Shown here: positions 37,168 to 46,734 of the stretch, one piece after another
Layout: each line of letters opens with the position of its first letter
How positions within the stretch are numbered: the first letter of the stretch is position 1
DNA from: Streptomyces taklimakanensis
Lineage (GTDB): Bacteria; Actinomycetota; Actinomycetes; Streptomycetales; Streptomycetaceae
Reading direction: 5' to 3'
Assembly (NCBI RefSeq): GCF_009709575.1
Contig: NZ_WIXO01000001.1
Coordinates: forward strand, 2,234,001-2,298,000
Length of the DNA stretch: 64,000 nt
Made by a program: the position numbers and the translations under genes
Notes under the pieces: generated by a model
What the model was told of the DNA's origin: nothing
The model's input: only the letters and a program-made list of their open reading frames with translations
Database searches by the model: none

Positions 37168-38940
37168 CTAGATCCAGGTGTCCAGCCACATGCGGTTCTG
37201 CCAGGCGTCCTTGGAGATCTCCAAGCCGGTGTAGATCGGGTAGAAGTACACGAAGTTCCACACGATCAACACCACCAGCACGCCCGCGCCGACGACACCC
37301 GCCGTCCGCCGCCGCTCCGTGCTCCCGGGCGGCCCGAGGAGCGCGCCGACCGCCATGGCCAGGGCCAGGCAGAGGAACGGCACGAAGACGACCGCGTAGA
37401 AGTAGAAGATCGTGCGCTCCTGGTACAGGAACCACGGCAGCCAGCCCGCCGCCACCCCGCACAGGATCGCCCCCGCCCGCCAGTCGCGCCGCAGGCCCCA
37501 GCGGTAGAGGCAGTACAGCAGCGCGAAGCAGGCCGCCCACCACAACAGCGGGGTGCCCAGCGCGAGCACCTCGCGGGCGCATCCGGAGTCGGCGGTGCAG
37601 CCGTTCTCGCCGCGCTCGGAGGACTCGTAGAAGTACGACACCGGGCGAGCGGTCACCGGCCAGCTCCAGGGGTGGGACTGGTAGGTGTGCTCGGACGTCA
37701 GCCCCACGTGGAACCGGTAGACCTCGGCCTCGTAGTGCCACAGGCTCCGCAGCGACGCGGGGACCCACGTCATGTCGAACTGCGGCAGGGGCAGTTTCAG
37801 GTCGGTGAAGGGCAGGGCCAGCGAGTCCGGCGACAGACCGCGGCGGTCGTCCGCCCAGGTGCGGAAGTAGCCGTCCCGGCCGGCGAACCAGCCCGCCCAG
37901 CCGGCCAGGTAGGTGACGGCCGCCACCGGCACCGACGACAGGAACGCCGGTCCGGCGTCGCGGCGCAGCGCCGACCGGTACGGGCGCCGGGCCCCGGCGG
38001 TGCGACGGGAGGCCACGTCCCACAGCACCGTGAGGACCCCGAAGGCCGCCAGGACGTACAGGCCGCTCCACTTGGTGGCGCAGGCCAGGCCCAGGCAGAC
38101 CCCGGCCGCCAGGCGCCACGGGCGCGCCCCCAGGCCGAGCCGGTCGCCGACCTCCGCGTCGGGCCGCCCGTCGGGGGGCAGCGCCGCGGCCAGTCGGGCG
38201 CGGGCGCGGTCCCGGTCGACCAGCAGGCAGCCGAAGGCCGCCAGCACGAAGAACATCAGCACCAGGTCCAGCAGCGCGGTGCGGCTCATGACCAGGTGCA
38301 GCCCGTCCACCGCCAGCAGGAGACCGGCCAGACAGCCCAGGGCCGTGGAGCGGAACAGGCGGCGGCCGATGCGGCAGACCATCAGCACCGACAGGGTGCC
38401 CAGCACCGCGACCATGAAGCGCCAGCCGAAGGGCGTCAGACCGAACATCGCCTCGCCCAGGGCGATGACCCACTTGCCCACGGGCGGGTGGACCACGTAC
38501 GAGGCGGCCTCGCTCAGCGGCGCGGCGGCGGGGTTCTCCAGGATCGTCTCGTTGGCCTTCTCCGGCCAACTGCCCTCGTAGCCGAGTCGGTACAGGGACC
38601 AGGCGTCCTTGGCGTAGTACGTCTCGTCGAAGATCACCGCGTGCGGCGAGCCGAGGTTCCAGAAGCGCAGGATCCCGGCGAACAGGGTGACCAGGAGCGG
38701 GCCGCCCCACCCCGTCAGGCGCCCCAGCCGCCGCGCGTCCTCCGCGGCCAGCCCGAACGCCCCCCACACCCGGCCGCCGCCGGGCTCCGGCTGGGGCGGT
38801 ACGAGCCGTTCCCGGGCGCCGGGGCGAGGGGGCGCCGCGTAGCCGTAGCGCCGCAGCCGTGCCCGCCACGCGGTGGGGCGCTCCTCGACGGACTCCCCGT
38901 GCCGGGCCTGAGTCGCGGTGTCACTGGTCACGCGGGCCAT
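37168..38940 (-). CDS. pmt: Dolichyl/polyprenyl-phosphate-mannose--protein mannosyltransferase
   Basis: This 590-residue GT-C membrane enzyme transfers mannose from polyprenyl phosphate mannose to Ser/Thr of exported proteins. It has the conserved acidic loop motif FDETYYAKD after the first helix, HPPVGKW, and about ten hydrophobic segments. It ends with the actinobacterial PMT tail (TGLEISKDAWQNRMWLDTWI). The ATG at 38940 is the first methionine with normal coding character. In Streptomyces, Pmt also serves as part of the phage phiC31 receptor pathway. The divergent gene is rsmI. Confidence 0.92.
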   Translation of the reverse strand: MARVTSDTATQARHGESVEERPTAWRARLRRYGYAAPPRPGARERLVPPQPEPGGGRVWGAFGLAAEDARRLGRLTGWGGPLLVTLFAGILRFWNLGSPHAVIFDETYYAKDAWSLYRLGYEGSWPEKANETILENPAAAPLSEAASYVVHPPVGKWVIALGEAMFGLTPFGWRFMVAVLGTLSVLMVCRIGRRLFRSTALGCLAGLLLAVDGLHLVMSRTALLDLVLMFFVLAAFGCLLVDRDRARARLAAALPPDGRPDAEVGDRLGLGARPWRLAAGVCLGLACATKWSGLYVLAAFGVLTVLWDVASRRTAGARRPYRSALRRDAGPAFLSSVPVAAVTYLAGWAGWFAGRDGYFRTWADDRRGLSPDSLALPFTDLKLPLPQFDMTWVPASLRSLWHYEAEVYRFHVGLTSEHTYQSHPWSWPVTARPVSYFYESSERGENGCTADSGCAREVLALGTPLLWWAACFALLYCLYRWGLRRDWRAGAILCGVAAGWLPWFLYQERTIFYFYAVVFVPFLCLALAMAVGALLGPPGSTERRRTAGVVGAGVLVVLIVWNFVYFYPIYTGLEISKDAWQNRMWLDTWI

Positions 38941-39047
38941 CGTAGGGAACGCCCTCCCCCCGCGGCGCGGCGCCGCGGGAGGGCGAGGGCTTCGGCGGGT
39001 GACGGACGGGCTCCGGGCGGAGCCGCGGAAGCTGGGAGGATGGCGGG

Positions 39048-39908
39048 GTGAGCGGAACACTCGTACTGGCAGGCACCCCCATCGGCGACGTCTCCGACGC
39101 CCCGCCGCGGCTCGCGCGGGAACTGGCGGAGGCCGATGTCGTCGCCGCCGAGGACACGCGGCGGCTGCGGCGGCTCACCCAGGCGCTGGGGGTCGAGGTC
39201 ACCGGCCGGATCGTGTCGTACTTCGAGGGCAACGAGGCCGCGCGCACCCCGGAGCTGGCCGACGCGCTGGCCGGCGGCGCCCGGGTGCTGCTGGTGACGG
39301 ACGCGGGGATGCCGTCCGTCTCCGACCCCGGCTACCGGCTGGTGGCCGCCGCGGTGGAGCGCGGCATCGGGGTGACGGCCGTGCCGGGGCCGTCCGCCGT
39401 GTTGACGGCGCTGGCGGTGTCGGGACTGCCGGTGGACCGCTTCTGCTTCGAGGGGTTCCTGCCGCGCAAGGCGGGTGAGCGGCTGTCGCGGTTGCGCGAG
39501 TGCGCCGGGGAGCGGCGCACCCTGGTGTACTTCGAGGCGCCGCACCGGCTGACCGCCGCCCTCGCCGCCATGGCGGAGGTCTTCGGCGCCGGGCGCCGGG
39601 CCGCGGTGTGCCGGGAGTTGACCAAGACCTACGAGGAGGTCCGGCGCGGCACGCTGGAGGAGCTGGCCGCCTGGGCGGAGGAGGGGGTGCGGGGCGAGAT
39701 CACGGTCGTCGTCGAGGGCGCTCCCGCCCCGGAGCCGGGAGACGTGGACGCCGCCGAGCTGGTGCGCCGGGTCGCGGTGCGCGAGGCGGCCGGGGAGCGG
39801 CGCAAGGAGGCCATCGCCGCGGTGGCGCGCGAGGCCGGGATACCCAAGCGGGAGGTGTTCGACGCCGTGGTGGCGGCCAAGAACGCCCGGGGGCCGGCAG
39901 GACCCTGA
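39048..39908 (+). CDS. rsmI: 16S rRNA (cytidine1402-2'-O)-methyltransferase RsmI
   Basis: RsmI 2'-O-methylates C1402 in the ribosomal P site with S-adenosylmethionine. This 286-residue tetrapyrrole-methylase-fold protein shows LVLAGTPIGDVSD, AAEDTRRLRRL, VTDAGMPSVSDPGYRLV and VPGPSAVLTAL in order. The start is GTG 39048 just after GGGAGGATGGCGGG. It is divergent from pmt, a common arrangement in the genus. Confidence 0.95.
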   Translation: MSGTLVLAGTPIGDVSDAPPRLARELAEADVVAAEDTRRLRRLTQALGVEVTGRIVSYFEGNEAARTPELADALAGGARVLLVTDAGMPSVSDPGYRLVAAAVERGIGVTAVPGPSAVLTALAVSGLPVDRFCFEGFLPRKAGERLSRLRECAGERRTLVYFEAPHRLTAALAAMAEVFGAGRRAAVCRELTKTYEEVRRGTLEELAAWAEEGVRGEITVVVEGAPAPEPGDVDAAELVRRVAVREAAGERRKEAIAAVAREAGIPKREVFDAVVAAKNARGPAGP

Positions 39909-40027
39909 GCGGGGCGGTCGGCACGGGCCGGACGGGCCGGACGGAACCAGCCCGAGAATTTCACCGCACACCCGTGCATTTCCGCCCGAAAAGGAGTCTC
40001 CTGGTAGGAGAGTGGGAGGAGGTTCCC

Positions 40028-40330
40028 ATGATCGACCCCAGGATCCCCACGGCTGCCCCCACCACCCCGACCACCGCGTCACGGGGCGGCCACGAGGAGT
40101 ACTCCTTCGCCTGCATGCGCTGCGGGTACGGCTGGGAGCAGGCGTATGAGATCCGACACCACACCGACCTGGACGGACGCCCGTTCGTCACCTACCACGA
40201 CCCCGCCGACGGGCGGCGCGTGCCGTCGCCGCTGACGCGTCCGGTGTGCCCGAACTGCGAGACGCACGTGGTGCGGATCATGCGGCCGGGGCGGGTGTCC
40301 TCGGCCGAGCACGCCCCACCCCCCGGGTGA
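40028..40330 (+). CDS. Small zinc-ribbon protein
   Basis: This 100-residue protein has two CxxC pairs (FACMRCGYGW and PVCPNCETHVV) that form a likely zinc ribbon, flanked by disordered tails. ATG 40028 follows GGGAGGAGG. It is found next to rsmI/tatD in related genomes. No function is known. Binding of nucleic acid or protein is possible but unproven. Confidence 0.75.
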   Translation: MIDPRIPTAAPTTPTTASRGGHEEYSFACMRCGYGWEQAYEIRHHTDLDGRPFVTYHDPADGRRVPSPLTRPVCPNCETHVVRIMRPGRVSSAEHAPPPG

Positions 40331-40398
40331 CCGCGCGCGGACGCGGGGCGCGAGGCGGCCGGTGAAGGCGCGCGGAAGCGCGTCCTAGGATCGCGTGC

Positions 40399-41265
40399 AT
40401 GGAGAAGTCCGCGAAGCCGACGAGCGCCGCGAAGTCGGCGAAGCCCGTGCAGCCCGCGCCGCCGCCCGTACCGCTGGACGTGCCGGTCGCCGACTCGCAC
40501 ACCCACCTCGACATGCAGGACGCCACGGTCGAGGAGGCGATCGCGGCGGCGGCCGCCGTGGGCGTGACGACCCTGGTCCAGGTCGGCTGCGACCTGGAGC
40601 GCTCCCGCTGGTCGGCCGAGGCCGCGGCCGGTCACGACGCCGTGTGGGCCACCGTCGCCCTGCACCCCAACGAGGCGCCGCGGCTGGAGGCGGAAGGGGG
40701 CCGCGGGGCCCTGGACGAGGCGTTGGACGGCATCGCCGAACTGGCCGCCCGCCCGGAGGTCCTGGGCGTGGGCGAGACCGGACTGGACCACTACCGCACC
40801 GGCGAGGGGGGCCGCGCCGCCCAGGAGTACTCCTTCCGCCGCCATGTCGAGCTGGCCAAACGGCTGGGCAAGGCGCTGGTCATCCACGACCGGGACGCCC
40901 ACGAGGACGTGCTGCGCGTCCTGGAGGAGGAGGGGGCGCCCGAGAGGACCGTCTTCCACTGCTTCTCCGGCGACGCGGAGATGGCCGGGGTGTGCGCGCG
41001 GAAGGGGTACTTCATGTCCTTCGCGGGGAACGTCACCTTCAAGAACGCCCAGCCGCTGCGCGACGCCCTGGCCGTCGCCCCGCCCGAGCTGCTGCTGGTG
41101 GAGACGGACGCGCCCTTCCTGACGCCGGCGCCGTACCGGGGACGGCCGAACGCCCCCTATCTGATCCCGTACACGCTGCGCGCGATGGCCGAGGTCAAGG
41201 GCCTGTCCGTGGACACGCTCGCGGAGCACGTGGCGGCCAACGGCGTCCGCGCCTTCGGCTGGTGA
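40399..41265 (+). CDS. tatD: TatD-family metal-dependent hydrolase / DNase
   Basis: This 288-residue TIM-barrel amidohydrolase-like protein carries the metal ligands of TatD enzymes: DSHTHLDM, the glutamate in GVGETGLDHYR, the HDRDAH histidine, FHCFSG and the terminal VETDAPFL. TatD enzymes are 3'-5' exonucleases with a role in DNA repair. The N-terminal 25 residues are a Lys/Ala/Pro-rich extension. ATG 40399. Confidence 0.92.
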   Translation: MEKSAKPTSAAKSAKPVQPAPPPVPLDVPVADSHTHLDMQDATVEEAIAAAAAVGVTTLVQVGCDLERSRWSAEAAAGHDAVWATVALHPNEAPRLEAEGGRGALDEALDGIAELAARPEVLGVGETGLDHYRTGEGGRAAQEYSFRRHVELAKRLGKALVIHDRDAHEDVLRVLEEEGAPERTVFHCFSGDAEMAGVCARKGYFMSFAGNVTFKNAQPLRDALAVAPPELLLVETDAPFLTPAPYRGRPNAPYLIPYTLRAMAEVKGLSVDTLAEHVAANGVRAFGW

Positions 41266-41445
41266 CGCCGAGGTCGCCGCAGGGCCGCCGCGGGGGCGGC
41301 GCGGAGGCTCCCGCGTGCGCCGGGAGCGCCGGCCGGAGCGGGGACCGAACGCTTTTCACACCTGTGGGTAGTCGTACGACTTGGGAGAGTGACGCACACT
41401 CCGCTAGGGTCCCGGCCCGCCACCCGGACCGCTTGGGAGTACGTC

Positions 41446-42975
41446 GTGAGCCACCCGCAGGGGATCCAGCAGTACGCGTACGCGTACCCCTCCGCACCTC
41501 CGCACCGGCCGTGGCCGTACCCGGAGGACGGCCCGGAGCACGGGCCCGGATACGAGCGGAACCCGTACGACACCTACCGGCCCGCGTACGAGTCCGGCCC
41601 CGGGTACGAGCCGTACGGCGGCGGTTACGGCCCCCCTCCCCCGTACGACGACGCGTGTCCGGACGGCGGTCACGGCGCGCCCGGCGCGCACACCCAGCAC
41701 ACCGAGCACACCGAGCACACCCGGCACACCGAACTGCCGGAGGGCCCCCCGGAACCGCTCGCGGCGCCCGAACCGACCTGGGTGGCCGGGGCGTACGCGC
41801 CCCCCGCCCCGATGCCCCGCCAGGCCGGCGGCGGCCGGGCCGCCGCACGCCGCGCCGCGCGGGAGCGGAAGGCCGGCCGGTTCCCCGAGGACCTGCGCAG
41901 ACTGGTGCCGCAGGCGTGCGTCGTCGCCTTCCTGGCGGGCGGCACCTCGGCCTTCGTCGCCGACGACAAGGCCGTCGAGCTGACGGTCGAGGGGAAGCCC
42001 CGCACCCTGCACACCTTCGCCGACGACGTCTCCGAGCTGCTGGCCGACGAGGGCGTGCGGATCGGCGCGCACGACGCCGTCTCCCCCGCCCCCGGCGAAC
42101 CGCTCGCCCACGGCGACCGCGTCACCGTCCGCTACGGCCGTCCCCTGGTCCTCACCCTGGACGGCCACCGGCGGCGGGTGTGGACCACCGCCCGCACCGT
42201 GGCCGAGGCGCTGCGCGACGTCGGGGTGCGCACCGAGGGGGCGTACCTGTCGGTGCCCGGCGACCGGTCCGTCGGACGCTACGGGCTGACGCTGACGGTG
42301 CGCACCGAGCGGGCCGTGACCGTCCTGGCCGACGGACGCGAGCGCACCGTCCGCACCAACGCCGCGACCGTGCGCGAGGTGCTGGACGCGGCGGACGTGG
42401 AGCTGCGCGGCGAGGACACCGTCTCCGTCCCCCTGGACTCCTTCCCGCGCGAGGGCCAGACCGTCACCGTCCTGCGCGTCACCGAGACCGAGCAGGTGCA
42501 CGACGAGCCCATCCCGTTCCCCACCGAACGGCGCGCGGACCCGACCCTGCCGCGGGGCACGGAGGTGGTGGACCGGGAGGGCTCGCCGGGACTGCGGCGG
42601 ACGACGTACCGGGTGCGCACGGTCAACGGCGTGCGGCAGGAGCCGCGGCACACCGGCACCAAGGTGGTGCGCGAGCCCACGCCGCGGATCGTGCGCGTGG
42701 GCACCAAGGAGCCGCCCTCCTCCGTGCGCGGCGCCGACCACCTGGACTGGGAGGCCCTGGCCCGCTGCGAGTCCGGCGGGCGCCCGGACGCGGTGGACCC
42801 CTCCGGCACCCACGGGGGGCTGTACCAGTTCGACACCCCCACCTGGCGGAGCCTGGGCGGGAAGGGCCGCCCGCAGGACGCCCCGCCGGCCGAGCAGACC
42901 TACCGGGCGAAGAAGCTGTACGTGCAGAAGGGCGCGAGCCCGTGGCCGGTGTGCGGCCGTAAACTGCACCGGTGA
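41446..42975 (+). CDS. RpfB-type resuscitation-promoting factor
   Basis: This 509-residue membrane-anchored muralytic enzyme has a Tyr/Pro/Gly-rich and then His-Thr-Glu-rich cytoplasmic N-terminus (1-150). One membrane helix (about 165-182) follows, then DUF348 repeats (each with AVxLxVDG/RTxxT motifs), a G5 domain (about 365-425) and a C-terminal lysozyme-like Rpf domain. The Rpf domain has [11 protein letters not shown] containing the catalytic Glu, and a closing Cys ([10 protein letters not shown]). It cleaves peptidoglycan to support regrowth or germination. GTG 41446 follows GGGAG; an earlier start at 41389 is less likely. A GTCGTACGAC palindrome lies at 41371-41380. It overlaps rsmA by GTGA. 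Confidence 0.92.
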   Translation: MSHPQGIQQYAYAYPSAPPHRPWPYPEDGPEHGPGYERNPYDTYRPAYESGPGYEPYGGGYGPPPPYDDACPDGGHGAPGAHTQHTEHTEHTRHTELPEGPPEPLAAPEPTWVAGAYAPPAPMPRQAGGGRAAARRAARERKAGRFPEDLRRLVPQACVVAFLAGGTSAFVADDKAVELTVEGKPRTLHTFADDVSELLADEGVRIGAHDAVSPAPGEPLAHGDRVTVRYGRPLVLTLDGHRRRVWTTARTVAEALRDVGVRTEGAYLSVPGDRSVGRYGLTLTVRTERAVTVLADGRERTVRTNAATVREVLDAADVELRGEDTVSVPLDSFPREGQTVTVLRVTETEQVHDEPIPFPTERRADPTLPRGTEVVDREGSPGLRRTTYRVRTVNGVRQEPRHTGTKVVREPTPRIVRVGTKEPPSSVRGADHLDWEALARCESGGRPDAVDPSGTHGGLYQFDTPTWRSLGGKGRPQDAPPAEQTYRAKKLYVQKGASPWPVCGRKLHR

Positions 42976-43859
42976 GCTCAGTCCCCGTCCCTCCCGTCTC
43001 CCCCGGCGCCGACCCGCTCCTGGGGCCCGCCGACGTCCGCGAGCTGGCCGCCGCGCTGGGCGTGCGCCCCACCAAGCAGCGCGGCCAGAACTTCGTCATC
43101 GACGCCAACACCGTCCGCCGGATCGTGCGGACCGCGCGGGTGACGTCCGAGGACGTGGTGGTCGAGGTCGGTCCGGGCCTGGGGTCGCTGACGCTGGCGC
43201 TGCTCGGGCAGGCCGCGTGGGTGACGGCGGTGGAGATCGACGACGTGTTGGCGACGGCGCTGCCCGCGACGGTCTCGGCCCGGCTGCCCGACCGCGCCGA
43301 CCGCTTCGCGCTCGTCCACCACGACGCGATGCGCGTCACCGAACTGCCCGGCCCGGCACCCACCGCGCTGGTCGCCAACCTGCCCTACAACGTCGCCGTG
43401 CCCGTGCTGCTGCACATGCTGGCGACGTTCCCGAGCATCGAGCACGGTCTGGTGATGGTCCAGTCGGAGGTGGCCGACCGGCTCGCCGCCGAGCCCGGCT
43501 CCAGGGTGTACGGGGTGCCGTCGGTGAAGGCCGCCTGGTACGCCGAGGTGAGGCGGGCCGGGGCGATCGGGCGGAACGTGTTCTGGCCCGCGCCCAACGT
43601 GGACTCCGGGCTGGTGTCGCTGGTGCGGCGGGAGCCGCCGCGCACCGGCGCCCGCCGCGAGGAGGTCTTCGCCGTGGTGGACGCCGCCTTCGCGCAGCGC
43701 CGCAAGACGCTGCGGGCGGCGTTGGCGGGCTGGGCCGGTTCGGCCGCCGCGGCCGAGGAGGCGCTGCGGGCGGCGGGGGTCGATCCCCGGGCCCGGGGGG
43801 AGTCGTTGACGATCGAGGACTTCGCGGCCGTCGCGGAGCGGAAGGGCACCATCGCATGA
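42972..43859 (+). CDS. rsmA: 16S rRNA A1518/A1519 dimethyltransferase
   Basis: RsmA (KsgA) dimethylates two adenines in 16S helix 45 with S-adenosylmethionine. The 295-residue protein shows [32 protein letters not shown] (SAM loop) and the catalytic [11 protein letters not shown]. Its GTG at 42972 overlaps the rpf stop and its stop overlaps the ispE start (ATGA). The three genes form one coupled operon. Confidence 0.96.
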   Translation: MSSVPVPPVSPGADPLLGPADVRELAAALGVRPTKQRGQNFVIDANTVRRIVRTARVTSEDVVVEVGPGLGSLTLALLGQAAWVTAVEIDDVLATALPATVSARLPDRADRFALVHHDAMRVTELPGPAPTALVANLPYNVAVPVLLHMLATFPSIEHGLVMVQSEVADRLAAEPGSRVYGVPSVKAAWYAEVRRAGAIGRNVFWPAPNVDSGLVSLVRREPPRTGARREEVFAVVDAAFAQRRKTLRAALAGWAGSAAAAEEALRAAGVDPRARGESLTIEDFAAVAERKGTIA

Positions 43860-44827
43860 GCACCGTCCAGGGTGCGGGGACCGCCGCGCGGACGCCGGTC
43901 ACCGTACGCGTCCCCGCCAAGGTCAACGTGCAGCTCGCGGTCGGCGGGCTGCGGCCGGACGGCTTCCACGACCTGGCGAACGTCTTCCTCGCCGTCGATC
44001 TGTACGACGAGGTCACCGCCTCCCCCGCGGAGCCGGGTGAGGGGCCCTCCGTCACCTGTCGGGGACCGGACACCGACCAGGTGCCGCTGGACCGCACCAA
44101 CCTGGCCGTGCGCGCCGCCGACGCGCTCGCCCTGCGGCACGGCCGTTCACCGGACGTCCGGCTCCACATCCGCAAGGAGATCCCCGTCGCGGGCGGCATG
44201 GCGGGGGGCAGCGCGGACGCGGCGGGGGCCCTGCTGGCGTGCGACGCGCTGTGGGGCACCCGCACCCCGCGCGAGGAGTTGCTCGCCCTCTGCGCCGAGT
44301 TGGGGTCGGACGTGCCGTTCTCCCTGGTCGGCGGGGCGGCCCTGGGGCGGGGCCGGGGCGAGTTGCTGACGCCGCTCGACGTCGGCGGCTCCTTCCACTG
44401 GGTGTTCGCCGTCGCCGACGGCGGGCTGTCCACCCCGGCCGTCTACCGCGAGTGCGACCGGCTGCGCCGGGAACGCGGCCCCGGCGCGGGCGTCGACGCC
44501 GTCCCCGAGCCCGAGCCCTCCCCCGTCCTGCTGGCCGCGCTGCGCTCCGGGGACGCCAAGCTGCTGGCCGCGAACCTCGCCAACGACCTCCAGCCCGCGG
44601 CGATCTCGCTGTTGCCCTCCCTCGACGACACCCTGGCCGTGGGGACGGAGGCCGGCGCGCTGGCCGCGCTGGTCTCCGGCTCCGGGCCGACCTGCGCGTT
44701 CCTGGCCGAGGACGCCGCCTCGGCGACGGAGATCGCCCGGGTGCTGCGCGCCGAGGACGTCTGCCGCGCCGCCCACACCGCCACGGGCCCGGCGCCGGGC
44801 GCGACGGTGCTGCCTCCGGCGGAGTGA
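43856..44827 (+). CDS. ispE: 4-diphosphocytidyl-2-C-methyl-D-erythritol kinase
   Basis: IspE phosphorylates CDP-methylerythritol in the MEP isoprenoid pathway. This 323-residue GHMP kinase shows [24 protein letters not shown], the ATP loop [40 protein letters not shown] and [12 protein letters not shown] 43856 overlaps the rsmA stop. Confidence 0.95.
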   Translation: MSTVQGAGTAARTPVTVRVPAKVNVQLAVGGLRPDGFHDLANVFLAVDLYDEVTASPAEPGEGPSVTCRGPDTDQVPLDRTNLAVRAADALALRHGRSPDVRLHIRKEIPVAGGMAGGSADAAGALLACDALWGTRTPREELLALCAELGSDVPFSLVGGAALGRGRGELLTPLDVGGSFHWVFAVADGGLSTPAVYRECDRLRRERGPGAGVDAVPEPEPSPVLLAALRSGDAKLLAANLANDLQPAAISLLPSLDDTLAVGTEAGALAALVSGSGPTCAFLAEDAASATEIARVLRAEDVCRAAHTATGPAPGATVLPPAE

Positions 44828-44935
44828 GCAGGGGCGTCCGGGGCGCGAGGCGGCCGGGTGCGGGCGGTGGTCCGGTTGCCGGTGGCGCGGGCGGGCCGCC
44901 CCGCGCGGTGAGGGCGGGACGGGAGAGGGAACGAC

Positions 44936-44973
44936 GGGGCCCCGCCGGGCGCGTTCGCGCCCGACGGGGCCCC
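44936..44973. terminator. Bidirectional terminator, ispE / LPMO
   Basis: 16-bp arms (44936-44951 and 44958-44973) with one mismatch enclose a small loop containing TTCG. It lies between convergent genes. Confidence 0.82.
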
Positions 44974-45026
44974 CACCACTACCGATGGCGCCGAGGATGC
45001 GGCCCGGCGGATCGGGGTCACCGGTG

Positions 45027-45695
45027 TCAGCGGAAGTTCACGTCGCTGCACAGGTAGTAGGACTGGTCCATGTGCGAGGCCTGCCAGATCGTGAAGACGA
45101 TGTGGCGTCCGCTGCGGCCCGGGGCGCTGACGTCGAAGGAGATGTTCTGGGCGGGGGCGTAGCGACCCGTGGTCTTCACCAGTTCCAGGTCGTCCCAGCC
45201 CAGTGCCTCGCGGGTGGCGTCGAAGCCCTGCTTGGTGACGTAGACGCGGAAGAAGTCCGCGCCGTGGCTGGCCTGGTCGTACAGGTGCATCGTGAAGTTG
45301 GTGCGGACGTCCGTCGTCTTCCACGGACCGACGGCGTCCAGGGAGCGGTAGCGTCCGCCCTCGGCGAGGCCGCCGCTGCAGAGCCGGCCGTCGGGGAGGG
45401 CCGCCTGGAAGTTGCCGCCGACCCCGTTCTTGTACAGGCCGTTCCAGTTCCACATGGCGTTGGGGTTGTCCTGCCACGCCTGCCAGCACATCGGGTCTTC
45501 CTGCTGCATGGCGGGGTTCAGGTGGTCGCTGCCCCAACGCTCCCAGCAGCTGTAGGCCCGGAAGGCGGGATTGACGATCCCGCCGTGTGCGGAGGCGTCG
45601 TTCGTCCAGGGGATCAGGGCCAGGATCCCGGCGAAGAGCGCCACTAAGACGCGGACGGTCCAGCGGGGCGATTCAACCCGTTCATGACAATGCAT
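45027..45695 (-). CDS. AA10 lytic polysaccharide monooxygenase
   Basis: This 222-residue secreted copper enzyme cleaves crystalline chitin or cellulose oxidatively. The signal peptide ends DASA, so the mature protein begins with the required N-terminal histidine (HGGIVNPAFRAYSCW). The second copper histidine lies in NFTMHLYDQASHGADFF. The C-terminus (WQASHMDQSYYLCSDVNF) has Tyr-Tyr where many members have Phe-Tyr at the axial position. There is no carbohydrate-binding module. ATG 45695 follows GGAG. A perfect CebR-type box lies 39 bp upstream, pointing to cellobiose-responsive control. Confidence 0.9.
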   Translation of the reverse strand: MHCHERVESPRWTVRVLVALFAGILALIPWTNDASAHGGIVNPAFRAYSCWERWGSDHLNPAMQQEDPMCWQAWQDNPNAMWNWNGLYKNGVGGNFQAALPDGRLCSGGLAEGGRYRSLDAVGPWKTTDVRTNFTMHLYDQASHGADFFRVYVTKQGFDATREALGWDDLELVKTTGRYAPAQNISFDVSAPGRSGRHIVFTIWQASHMDQSYYLCSDVNFR

Positions 45696-45733
45696 TGTGC
45701 GGTCTCCGTTTTCCGGTGTGGGGTTCCCGGGCT

Positions 45734-45749
45734 ATGGGAGCGCTCCCAT
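45734..45749. promoter_or_regulatory. CebR-type operator (TGGGAGCGCTCCCA)
   Basis: The perfect palindrome ATGGGAGCGCTCCCAT contains exactly the 14-bp consensus bound by CebR, the LacI-family cellobiose-sensing repressor of Streptomyces cellulose genes. It is in promoter position for the LPMO gene. Confidence 0.85.
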
Positions 45750-45897
45750 GTCACGTGGGCTTTACCCGACGACACGGAGTGGAAACCTCCGGACCCCTAG
45801 GGTGGCCGAAATCCCAGGGTTGGCCGAAACGCCGAAATGCCGGGTTCATCGGCACCGCCCCGCCCGTCACGGCCCGGCGACCGCCACGGCGTCCGCG

Positions 45898-46713
45898 TCA
45901 GTCGCCGCCTCGGGCCTCCTCGCCCCCCAGGGCACGGCGCAGTCCGAGGTTGGAGGTCAACAGTCCGCCGTCCACCGGAAGGGTGACCCCGGTGATCCAG
46001 GAGGCGTCGGACGAGGCGAGGAAGGCGACGGCCGCGGCGATGTCCTCGGGACGCCCCACCCGGCCCAGCGGATACTCCCGGGCCGCGCGCTCCAGCGCCT
46101 CGTCCCTCCCCTCCCAGGCCGGTGTGGCGATGGTGCCCGGCGCGACCAGGTTGACCCGCACGCCCCGGGGCGCGGCGTGCCCGGCCAGGGTGCGGGTGAG
46201 GGAGGCCAGGCCCGCCTTGGCCGCGCTGTAGGCGTGCCCCCCGAAGTCCCGCTCGCCGTTGACCGACCCGACGCTGACGATCGCCCCGCGCCGGTCCAAA
46301 GCGGCGGCCAGGTGGGGCAGGGCGGCCCGGACGCAGCGGAACGCGCCGGTGAGCGTGAGGTCCAGGTCCCGCTGCCACTCCTCCTCCGAGGCATCCTCGA
46401 AGAGCGGGGCGTCGGGGTGGATGCCGTAGGCGTTGTTGACCAGGACGTCCAGGCCGCCGAAGCGCTCCACCGCGTACCCCACGGCCGCCCGCACCGAGTC
46501 GCCGTCGCCCACGTCGCAGACGGTGTGACCGGCCTGCCCGCCCGCCTCGGCCACCTCGCGGGCCGTGCGCTCGGCCCGTTCGCCGTCGACGTCGGTGGCC
46601 AGCACCCGGGCGCCCTCGGCGGCCAACCGCCGGCAGACCGCCGCGCCGATGCCCTGCCCGGCGCCGGTGACCAGCGCCGCGTACCCCTGGAGACGTCCCT
46701 CGAATCGCCGCAT
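45898..46713 (-). CDS. Short-chain dehydrogenase/reductase (SDR)
   Basis: This 271-residue classical SDR has the cofactor loop TGAGQGIGAAV, NNAYG, the catalytic Ser in VSVGSVNG, YSAAK and PGTIATP. The Asp after the second strand (ATDVDGER) suggests NAD(H) preference. ATG 46713 is 21 bp after the serine hydrolase stop, so they are probably cotranscribed. The substrate cannot be read. Confidence 0.88.
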   Translation of the reverse strand: MRRFEGRLQGYAALVTGAGQGIGAAVCRRLAAEGARVLATDVDGERAERTAREVAEAGGQAGHTVCDVGDGDSVRAAVGYAVERFGGLDVLVNNAYGIHPDAPLFEDASEEEWQRDLDLTLTGAFRCVRAALPHLAAALDRRGAIVSVGSVNGERDFGGHAYSAAKAGLASLTRTLAGHAAPRGVRVNLVAPGTIATPAWEGRDEALERAAREYPLGRVGRPEDIAAAVAFLASSDASWITGVTLPVDGGLLTSNLGLRRALGGEEARGGD

Positions 46714-46734
46714 CGGGTCAGCGTAAGGCCGTGA

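Noticed and set aside
41266..41445. Possible c-di-AMP (ydaO) riboswitch before the rpf gene
   Set aside because: Such riboswitches control rpfA in Streptomyces, but this 180-bp leader is too short and lacks the conserved ydaO core.
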